From Nitrospirota bacterium (GTDB taxonomy: Bacteria; Nitrospirota; Leptospirillia; Leptospirillales; Leptospirillaceae), in NCBI GenBank assembly GCA_021801345.1, contig JAJYYA010000038.1, forward strand, positions 1 through 64,000: a DNA stretch of 64,000 bases, written 5' to 3'. The translations under genes and the position numbers were made by a program. Below the pieces are notes generated by a model. It made no database searches. It worked only from the letters and a program-made list of their open reading frames with translations, and had not been told where the DNA came from. Each line of letters begins with the position of its first letter. Position 1 is the first letter of the stretch. Shown here piece after piece: positions 34,000-40,307 of this stretch.

Positions 34000-34662
34000 T
34001 TGACGATCCTGACAGGACTCTTCTCCCGGCTTTGTCTCTCCTGTGAAGCGCCGTCCGGTTCTGTAGGTCTTTGTCCTTCCTGCGCAGAGGATCCCTCGTG
34101 GAAGAGCCCGGTGCGAGCAACCGGGCGCGGAGGGCTTCCCGCGCACTCTCTCTTCCCTGACCAGGGGCCCCCCGGACGGCTCTTTCGGAAGGCAAAATTT
34201 TCCGGAAATCGCCGTGCACTCGATATTCTGTTGGATCGTGGCGATCTTGCGCGACTCCTTCCCGTCGACGCCTCGCTTCTCCTTCCGGTTCCCCCGCAAC
34301 GGGGCCGCCTTCTCCGCCGGGATCTTTCCGTGCCGGATATCCTGACCGCTCGACTGTCGGAGAAAGGGATCCCCTTCTCCTTCCGGGGGCTCGTGAGGAC
34401 GGGGTCTGATTCCCAGCGCGGCCGATCAAGGGAATCGAGGAGGGATGCTTTTTTTTCCCCGCGATTCCGGGTCGATCTCCGCAAGGTATCGGAATGGCCC
34501 AGACGCGGAGTGGTGGTTGTCGACGATCTTCTTGTTACGGGATGGACCGCCCGTTCACTCGCTTGGCTTCTTTCGGAGGCGGGCATCGAGGTGACGGCGA
34601 TCGCGACACTCCTTTTTCGTCCGCTGTCGCAAGAGGATCTCAGGCGAGTCCGCGGCTCCTGA
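34000..34662 (+). CDS. comF: ComF-family phosphoribosyltransferase-like protein
   Basis: About 220 residues from the TTG at 34000; the true start is uncertain because no strong ribosome binding site is visible after the preceding stop. N-terminal double-Cys zinc motif CLSC...CPSC (Cys12, 15, 25, 28), then VPPQRGRLLRRD and the phosphoribosyltransferase loop VVVVDDLLVTGWTA. ComF proteins take part in DNA uptake or related DNA metabolism. The last 23 bases overlap the convergent LysR gene. Confidence 0.88.
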   Translation: MTILTGLFSRLCLSCEAPSGSVGLCPSCAEDPSWKSPVRATGRGGLPAHSLFPDQGPPGRLFRKAKFSGNRRALDILLDRGDLARLLPVDASLLLPVPPQRGRLLRRDLSVPDILTARLSEKGIPFSFRGLVRTGSDSQRGRSRESRRDAFFSPRFRVDLRKVSEWPRRGVVVVDDLLVTGWTARSLAWLLSEAGIEVTAIATLLFRPLSQEDLRRVRGS

Positions 34663-35545
34663 CGAGACGTTGGAGAAACAAATCCGCGGCGGGAGAAAGC
34701 TTTTTCTGAGGGACAAAAATCCAGAGGTTCCGTACCGGAGCAAAGCCTTCGACCGGGACGGTCCGGATCCGATCGGCCTCTTCGGGTTTGAGGCAAAGCG
34801 AGGAGATGAAAGCAAGGCCTGCGCCGAGGGCGACAAGCTCTTTGATGGCTTCGGGGTTGTCGACGGTCATGACGACATCGAAATAGTCGGGAGGAAGGCC
34901 CTTTTCCAGGAGCTCCCGCTCGATGACCTGCCGGGTTCCCGAGCCGGTCTCACGCCCGATGAAGGGAAGTTTCTGGAGAAGCGAGAGGCTCAATGAGCCC
35001 GTCTCCGGAGCGAGCGGGTGGGCGGCAGAATCGATCAGGACAAGATGGTCGTGGTCGAAAAAGGTTCGGTCGAGCGAGAGGCCCTGGGTCTTTGTCGGCT
35101 CCCCCTCGATAAGTCCCAGGTCGATTTCTGAGGCCTTGAGGTCGTGGAGAATCTGGTGGGTGTTCTGGACTGCAAGGCTTGTCGTGATCCGGGGATGGTC
35201 TTTTCTGAATCCGGCAAGCAATCGGGGAAGAAGATAGGTCCCGATCGTCATGGAGGCGCCGAGTCGAAGATGCCCCTGAGGAGTCTTTCCCAGCGGGAGG
35301 ACAGCCTCTCTGGCCTCTTCCATTTGAAGAGTGATGGAACGGGCCATCGGCAGAAGCTTTCTTCCGGCCTCGGTCAGAAGGATCTTCTTTCCTGTCCGCT
35401 CAAAGAGGGGAACTCCAAGATCCTTCTCGAGAGACTTGACCTGGAGGCTGATGGCGGGTTGCGTCAGGAAAAGGGCCTCTCCCGCCTGGGTAAAGCTTTG
35501 ATGTTCCGCAACCTTGAGAAAGACCTTCAGTTGGTCGTTTGTCAT
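34640..35545 (-). CDS. LysR-family transcriptional regulator (CbbR/CysB-like)
   Basis: 301 residues. N-terminal winged helix (residues 1-60: FLKVAEHQSFTQAGEALFLTQ, AISLQVKSLEKDLGVPLFER) and a C-terminal periplasmic-binding-like effector domain (about 90-295: LGASMTIGTYLLPRLLAGF, GRETGSGTRQVIE). Resembles regulators of sulfur or carbon fixation genes, but the ligand is unknown. LysR regulators are often divergent from their target; here the upstream side is occupied by an insertion element, so the original target may have been displaced or lie elsewhere. Confidence 0.92.
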   Translation of the reverse strand: MTNDQLKVFLKVAEHQSFTQAGEALFLTQPAISLQVKSLEKDLGVPLFERTGKKILLTEAGRKLLPMARSITLQMEEAREAVLPLGKTPQGHLRLGASMTIGTYLLPRLLAGFRKDHPRITTSLAVQNTHQILHDLKASEIDLGLIEGEPTKTQGLSLDRTFFDHDHLVLIDSAAHPLAPETGSLSLSLLQKLPFIGRETGSGTRQVIERELLEKGLPPDYFDVVMTVDNPEAIKELVALGAGLAFISSLCLKPEEADRIRTVPVEGFAPVRNLWIFVPQKKLSPAADLFLQRLVRSRGLA

Positions 35546-35657
35546 CCTGTCTCCGAAGGGAAAGCGTCTTCGTCTGTCGAGGTCCGGGAGCGCGCAACCT
35601 TTTAGGTCCAGACCCGGCAGAAGCGGGTATCTCCTCCAATGCGCCGCAGATTATCTC

Positions 35658-35689
35658 GTCAACGACCCCTCGCCTTTCGGAAGGAGCTT
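35658..35689 (-). repeat. IS605-type right end of tnpB element
   Basis: Read on the minus strand: CAAGCTCC, a small GAAA-loop hairpin, GGCGAGGGG and a final GTTGAC. The same layout (CAAGCTCC...GGGGT, GTTGAC) recurs at 37303-37335. It lies 20 bases past the tnpB stop, where the 3' end of the guide RNA scaffold is expected. Confidence 0.7.
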
Positions 35690-35707
35690 GCGATTCAAGC
35701 GTTAAAT

Positions 35708-36778
35708 TCAGACCGCAATAGGCGTATTGACGGACGCCCTTGAAGCAATATTGATGGCCGCGTTATGGTCGGCATTCAGGGAGAACCCGCACTGGACGCA
35801 ATGAAATTCGGATTGGGATTTCCGGTTCTTCCTGTCGAGGTGTCCGCAACAGGAGCATTGCCGGGACGTGTTTCGCGGATCGACAAAGAGGACCGGAACC
35901 CCGGACATCATGGCCTTGTAGAGGATAAAGGACCGAAGCTGTCCGAAGGCCCATTTTCCGAATCGTTCCCGCTGACTATGCATAACCGTGATCCCGTCCC
36001 GGATTCCCTTGAGGTCTTCAAGGACAATCGCCCGACAGGTGCCTTTTGCCTTGGAAACGATGCGTTTGGAGATCACATGGTTCGTGTCTTTTTTAAATCG
36101 CGCCTCACGTCCCGAGACCTTTTTGAGGCGTCTTTTGGCCGACTTCGTTCCTTTCTTCTGAAGCCGGGCTTTGTGGGCGGTGGATCGCTCCCGGACCTTG
36201 TCCACCGTTTCTCCGGAAAAGGATTCTCCTTCGGAATCCGTGGACAAATTGACGATCCCCCTATCGATGCCGAGAGATCCTTTGGGTTTGAACGGGGGAT
36301 CGTCCGGCAGATCGATGACGAGATTCAGAAAGAACTTTCCCTTGGAATAGGTCAGATCGGCCTGTCCAAGCATCTTGTTTTTGTCGAGCGGGGCGTAATG
36401 TCCGAACACGAGAGGAACCTTGATCCGTCCCCCTATCGTGGCGAGAGAGGCATGGGACAGATCCTTGAACGAAAGCGTCCGCCTGTCGTATTCCATCGCC
36501 GAGTGGTCCCGGAAAAAATGTCGCTTTTTCCTGTCGGCCTTGTAGCTGTCGGAGACCTTGGCGATCGCCCGGATCATCGATTGGGAGGGAAGAGAGGGAA
36601 AAACGTCCCGGCCTTCCTTGTACAGAAGGTAATGGAGATCGTAGGCATTGAAGACCTTGGCCTCAAATGCCTTTTCGGAGATCCAGTCGCACGCCTTATT
36701 GAACAATTCCATTGTCCCAAGCAGTGTCTTGGCCTGTTCATCCGTCGTTATCAGTTTGACTTTCAATGTGATCTTCAT
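35708..36778 (-). CDS. tnpB: TnpB RNA-guided nuclease (full length)
   Basis: 356 residues. RuvC-like residues appear intact: Asp172 (LGIDRGIVNLST), Glu254 (IVLEDLKGIRD) and Asp337 (NADHNAAINIA). The Cys4 zinc finger is Cys308/311 (CSCC) and Cys327/330 (CVQC). N-terminal OrfB-type WED/REC-like region begins MKITLKVKLITTDEQ. TnpB proteins are RNA-guided DNA endonucleases that use an RNA from the element right end. Base usage is somewhat more AT- and lysine-rich than neighbours, consistent with mobile origin. Confidence 0.95.
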   Translation of the reverse strand: MKITLKVKLITTDEQAKTLLGTMELFNKACDWISEKAFEAKVFNAYDLHYLLYKEGRDVFPSLPSQSMIRAIAKVSDSYKADRKKRHFFRDHSAMEYDRRTLSFKDLSHASLATIGGRIKVPLVFGHYAPLDKNKMLGQADLTYSKGKFFLNLVIDLPDDPPFKPKGSLGIDRGIVNLSTDSEGESFSGETVDKVRERSTAHKARLQKKGTKSAKRRLKKVSGREARFKKDTNHVISKRIVSKAKGTCRAIVLEDLKGIRDGITVMHSQRERFGKWAFGQLRSFILYKAMMSGVPVLFVDPRNTSRQCSCCGHLDRKNRKSQSEFHCVQCGFSLNADHNAAINIASRASVNTPIAV

Positions 36779-36845
36779 GCAGGCTATTCTAGTTCATATT
36801 TGTTCCTACTTTCAATGGCCAAAAGATTAAGGAGGGCGCATTCCT

Positions 36846-36865
36846 CCCCGTCCTGAAGGACGAGG
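36846..36865. repeat. IS605-type end hairpin
   Basis: CCCGTCC-TGAA-GGACGAGG forms a small imperfect hairpin of the type found at IS605-family ends. It sits between the start of the full tnpB and the truncated tnpB on the opposite strand. Confidence 0.5.
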
Positions 36866-36871
36866 TTTCCA

Positions 36872-37297
36872 ATGGTCGCAGAGGATGAAAAAAATCCTCA
36901 AGACAAAAGAGCGTACCGTCGGAAGGCCCAAGGCACCGGACGCGGGATCGCCCTCGAGGATCTCTCGGGGATCCGGGACCGCGCCGGGAAACGGTTTGGA
37001 AAGGCCCAAAGGGCGAGATTCGGCTCCTGGTCGTTTCGGCAACTCCGGTCTTTTATCGTCTACAAGGCGATCATGGCCGGAGTCGAGGGGCGGGTCGTCG
37101 ACCCGAGAAACACGTCCCGGGAGTGCTCCGAGTGCCACCACGTGGTCAAGACGAACCGGAAGACACAAGCCCGGTTCGTCTGCGGAAATTGCGAACACGA
37201 AGAAAACGCAGATACGAATGCGTCGAAGAACATGGCTTCAATGGCGCCGGTCAATGCGCCTAGAGTCTCGCGCAGTACAGGCCGCCCAGCGGCCTAG
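36872..37297 (+). pseudogene. Truncated tnpB (C-terminal fragment)
   Basis: About 141 codons. The readable part begins near KAQGTGRGIALEDLSGIRDR and carries the RuvC Glu, the FGSWSFRQLRSFIVYKAIMAG helix, the zinc-finger Cys pairs (CSEC...CGNC) and the final NADTNASKN Asp. The N-terminal two thirds, including the first RuvC Asp, are missing, so it cannot be an active nuclease. It is clearly different in sequence from the full tnpB next to it. Probably the relic of an older insertion that was cut by, or lies against, the second element. Confidence 0.85.
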
Positions 37298-37302
37298 CAG
37301 GG

Positions 37303-37335
37303 ACAAGCTCCGCCGTTCACTGCGGGGTGGTTGAC
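37303..37335 (+). repeat. IS605-type right end of truncated tnpB element
   Basis: CAAGCTCCGCC, then GCGGGGTGGTTGAC with a hairpin between. Same layout as 35658-35689, ending in GTTGAC. It overlaps the last codons of the minus-strand lipoprotein gene at 37317-37763. Confidence 0.7.
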
Positions 37336-37763
37336 TCTTTTTTTGTCGTCGGCTCTCCTGTCTTTTTCGCCGGAGAGTGGTCGAATCGGATCGGGGTTCC
37401 CCGGACGCTGGTGCAGGTCAGAGTATAGACGTTGTAGAGAGGAAAGAAGTTGTAGAGGGATGTCGATGTGGCGACATGAACCAGGCCGTCGGCGTGAAGG
37501 GAGGGGTTTTTCTTGAAGGCGTCCTTCATGGCGGATTCGAGGTCGGAGTCGCCCCAGGGAATAATTCCGAGAATAAAATGTCGGCATGCCCGGCCTTCGA
37601 TCTGGGGACCGACCCTGTGAAAAAGGTGGGAGTCGTGAGGGCCCAGGTCGGTTTCGGTCTCGCTGTCGGAGAGAAGCCCCAGAGAGCCGGTCGATGTGCA
37701 TCCGGCAAAGATCAGAAGAAGGGCAAAGGCGGAAGTCAGGGCGGTGATCCGGGTTCTTTTCAT
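37317..37763 (-). CDS. TRL-like family lipoprotein
   Basis: 148 residues from the ATG at 37763 (AGGAG upstream). Lipobox IFAGC near residue 21. The core EGRACRHFILGIIPWGDSDLESA and HVATSTSLYNFFPLYNVYTLTC matches my memory of the TRL-like family (GK.C.HSILGL..WGDAS..AA). Function unknown, envelope-located. Its final codons (STTPQ and stop) are written by the mobile-element right end, so the natural C-terminus may have been altered by insertion. Confidence 0.8.
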   Translation of the reverse strand: MKRTRITALTSAFALLLIFAGCTSTGSLGLLSDSETETDLGPHDSHLFHRVGPQIEGRACRHFILGIIPWGDSDLESAMKDAFKKNPSLHADGLVHVATSTSLYNFFPLYNVYTLTCTSVRGTPIRFDHSPAKKTGEPTTKKESTTPQ

Positions 37764-37935
37764 GGGAAGAGCTCCTAAGGTTTTGAAATTTGGGACTGTG
37801 GGCCCGGGCTGCAGATCGCGGGAAACCGCCTCATTGCCCAAGCCGTGATCCGGCCAGCAAGACTTTGTCAAACCCTCTTGTCCGAGTGAGTTCCGCTAAA
37901 GACGGTCTGGCGAAGGCTTGTCCTTTTCGGTCCGG

Positions 37936-38235
37936 CTACTTGGCGTGTCCTTTCGTTCTGTGCTTGAGGGTTTGTCCGGTAGCCGAAACGTCAGACTGCG
38001 GGCCTCTTGTTTCGTGAAAAAAAGCCGTTGCGACAGGAGGACCGGCAATGGATGAGTGGGTGGTTGCCTTGTAGGCGTAGGGCGTGTATCCGCCGCCACA
38101 GCAGCAGGTGCATTCGGGGACGTATGCGGGACCGTAGGTCCCTCCCCCTCCCCCGCAGGCTCCGAGGGTGAGGGGAAGGAGAAGAAAGAGAATCCTCTTG
38201 CAGGACAATCGCTGAGTCTGGACGGATGGCGTCAT
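37936..38235 (-). CDS. Small Cys/Gly-rich lipoprotein
   Basis: 99 residues; ATG at 38235 with CAGGAGC upstream. Lipobox LTLGAC followed by a run of Gly and a Cys-rich stretch ECTCCCGGGY. No family recognised. The Cys cluster could bind metal or be oxidised in the periplasm. AT-rich upstream DNA (38281-38345) probably holds its promoter. Confidence 0.65.
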   Translation of the reverse strand: MTPSVQTQRLSCKRILFLLLPLTLGACGGGGGTYGPAYVPECTCCCGGGYTPYAYKATTHSSIAGPPVATAFFHETRGPQSDVSATGQTLKHRTKGHAK

Positions 38236-38582
38236 GGGGGCTCCTGATCATTGAGGGGATTCCTGTCAAAATCTGCTGGGAGTCCTAAAAATATAAAAGT
38301 TATTTAAGTATTTTGTGTTAATAGATATTTCACATATTACCATTCTTTCTTTTGAAAGTTCAACTCGAAAGAAAGTTCCGGCATGCGACTCCCCGGACTC
38401 TTGTCCCGTCAGACACTTTATTGATCTTAAGGGCCATCCGGGAGTAGAATAAGGGAAAATAAGGGGAGATTTTGCTCGGCAATGGCGGCTGGTCTTGAGG
38501 AAATCCAAACCGACTTGTCGGCGTGCTCCCTCCGATCTTTCCGTGTCCATACCCTGCCCCCAACGGGGCGAAAGGAGTCTTG
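38236..38582. other. AT-rich intergenic region
   Basis: About 350 bases between divergent genes. The stretch 38285-38350 is very AT-rich and probably contains the promoter of the small lipoprotein gene. An imperfect TGTGAAAT...TTAACACA inverted repeat lies here on the minus strand but is too weak to assign. No gene seen. Confidence 0.35.
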
Positions 38583-39272
38583 ATGCAACCGTTGCTTTCG
38601 AACGGCCCCATCGTCGACAGTCGACGTTCGGCGGCCTCACTCAACCGCTTTATGATGAAGGTCTATGGGCTGCTCTCCCTGATGTTCCTGTTTTCAGGGA
38701 TCGGTGCGCTCTGGGGAATGAGTACGGGGCTCCGGGTCGTCGGACCCCACCCCATCATTCTTGCCATCGCCATGTTCGGGACGCTTTTCCTTTTGATGGC
38801 CGTCCAGAAGGTTCCCGGAATCAATGTTCTGGTGATGTCCTTCTTCGCCGCCCTCATGGGAGCCTCGCTCGGCCCCATCCTTTTCGCTCTTCTCCGTTCT
38901 CCGGGCGGGGCAGCGATTCTCTCCGACGCGCTCTTTCTCACGATGGCGATCTTTCTTGGCCTGACCTTCTACGCCATCGTTTCTGGCCGGAGCTTCTCCT
39001 TCATGGGAAGCTTTCTCTTCACCGGCCTCATCATCGTAGTCATCCTCTCGGTCATCCAGATCTTCTTTCACCCGCCCCTGTTCCAGGCAGTGGTCTCAGG
39101 GATCGCGTCGCTTCTTTTTTCGGGACTGATCCTTTTCGACACCGGCCGGATCCTCGAGTCGACCGAGGATGAGTTGACCCCCGTAATGGCGGTCGTTTCG
39201 CTCTACCTCGACGTCTTCAACCTTTTTGTGAGTCTTCTCCGTCTTCTGGAGATTTTTAAGGGCGAGGAATAG
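38583..39272 (+). CDS. Bax inhibitor-1/YccA-family membrane protein
   Basis: 229 residues; ATG at 38583 chosen for AAAGGAG eight bases upstream. Seven hydrophobic segments with BI-1 signatures: MKVYGLLSLMFLFSGIGA, FYAIVSGRSFSFMGSFLF, LFDTGRILEST and ALYLDVFNLF-like ending (VSLYLDVFNLFVSLLRLL). The conserved Asp pair expected for pH/ion sensing in helix 6/7 (LFDTG, YLDV) is present. Bacterial homologues act in ion homeostasis and protease regulation in the inner membrane. Confidence 0.93.
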   Translation: MQPLLSNGPIVDSRRSAASLNRFMMKVYGLLSLMFLFSGIGALWGMSTGLRVVGPHPIILAIAMFGTLFLLMAVQKVPGINVLVMSFFAALMGASLGPILFALLRSPGGAAILSDALFLTMAIFLGLTFYAIVSGRSFSFMGSFLFTGLIIVVILSVIQIFFHPPLFQAVVSGIASLLFSGLILFDTGRILESTEDELTPVMAVVSLYLDVFNLFVSLLRLLEIFKGEE

Positions 39273-39282
39273 TCTCGCCCTT
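39258..39282 (+). terminator. Terminator after the BI-1 gene
   Basis: AAGGGCGAG/CTCGCCCTT stem with loop GAATAGT; the loop contains the gene's stop codon. A modest T-rich stretch follows. It precedes ilvE. Confidence 0.6.
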
Positions 39283-39311
39283 TCTCACTTTTCCGCGACA
39301 AGGAGCTCCTC

Positions 39312-40241
39312 ATGCTTAAGGAAAGCCGCTGGATCTTTATGGACGACAGGATGGTGCCGTGGCAAGAGGCCAACGTGCATGTCCTGACCCATTCTCTCCA
39401 CTATGGAATGGCGGTTTTCGAGGGGATACGTGCCTACAAGGGGAGCGATGGAACCCACATCTTCCGGCTCGAAGAGCACACCGAACGTCTTCTTAATTCA
39501 GCGCGGGTCATGCAGATGGGAGGGGACTTTACTCTCAAGGGAGTCATGGATGCCACCTGTCGCGTGGTGGTCGAGAACGGCCTCGATTCGTGCTATATCC
39601 GGCCGATCATCTACATCGGCTATGGGGACATGGGAATCTATGCCAAAAAAAATCCTGTCCGTCTGTCGATTGCGGCATGGGAGTGGGGAACCTATCTGGG
39701 AGAGGAGGGGCTCTCCCGGGGGATTCGCGCCAAGGTAAGCTCCTATACTCGGTTTGGAACCAACAATTTTCTTGCGCGCGCCAAGGTGTCGGCGCACTAC
39801 GTCAACTCCCAGCTGGCCAAGTGGGAGGTCAAGGGCGCAGGGTACGATGAGGCGATTCTGCTCGACAGCGATGGCATGGTGGCGGAGGGGCCCGGGGAGA
39901 ATATCTTTATTGTCCGCAAGGGAGTGTTGAAGACGCCGCCGCTTCGCTCGGTCCTTGACGGGATCACGCGCCACAGCGTCATGACCCTCGCCCGGGAGGA
40001 AGGACTCTCCGTTTCGGAGGAGGCACTGACGCGCGATGACCTCTATCTGGCCGACGAAGCCTTCTTTACGGGGACGGCCGCCGAGCTGACGCCCATTCGG
40101 GAGATTGACGATCGCCCGATCGGCTCAGGAAGACCGGGTCCGGTCACGCTGGCCCTACAGAAGATCTTCTTCGATATTGCCCGCGGGAACGTGGCACGCC
40201 ATCTGGAATGGCGGACAACGGTCTCTCCGGCCCCTGTCTGA
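39312..40241 (+). CDS. ilvE: Branched-chain amino acid aminotransferase
   Basis: 309 residues, fold-type IV PLP enzyme. AAGGAG precedes the ATG. Hallmarks: HSLHYGMAVFEGIRAYKG, YIRPIIYIGYGDMG, the PLP lysine in NNFLARAKVSAHYVNSQLAK (first Lys), GYDEAILLDSDGMVAEGPGENIF and EAFFTGTAAELTPIREIDDRPIG. Catalyses the last step of valine, leucine and isoleucine synthesis. A terminator follows. Confidence 0.97.
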   Translation: MLKESRWIFMDDRMVPWQEANVHVLTHSLHYGMAVFEGIRAYKGSDGTHIFRLEEHTERLLNSARVMQMGGDFTLKGVMDATCRVVVENGLDSCYIRPIIYIGYGDMGIYAKKNPVRLSIAAWEWGTYLGEEGLSRGIRAKVSSYTRFGTNNFLARAKVSAHYVNSQLAKWEVKGAGYDEAILLDSDGMVAEGPGENIFIVRKGVLKTPPLRSVLDGITRHSVMTLAREEGLSVSEEALTRDDLYLADEAFFTGTAAELTPIREIDDRPIGSGRPGPVTLALQKIFFDIARGNVARHLEWRTTVSPAPV

Positions 40242-40252
40242 TAGTCTTTTCT

Positions 40253-40280
40253 CCCGCCCTCCCGGGCGGGTTCTTATTTC
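40253..40280 (+). terminator. Terminator after ilvE
   Basis: CCCGCCC/GGGCGGG with a TCCC loop followed by TTCTTATTT. Confidence 0.75.
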
Positions 40281-40307
40281 GGGACTCTCGACGAAAGGAT
40301 CTCCGCC

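Larger units (their letters stand above)
35658..36865 (-). mobile_element. IS200/IS605-superfamily (IS1341-type) tnpB-only element
   Basis: A full-length tnpB (35708-36778) with a recognisable right end at 35658-35689 and an end-type hairpin at 36846-36865 on the upstream side. No tnpA transposase is present, so mobility would need help in trans. The left boundary is uncertain because a second, truncated tnpB begins right next to it. Confidence 0.6.

Noticed and set aside
38290-38345. CRP- or Fur-like site in AT-rich DNA
   Set aside because: Inverted repeat TGTGAAAT/TTAACACA and a GGTAAT...AATATC pattern match consensus poorly in spacing.
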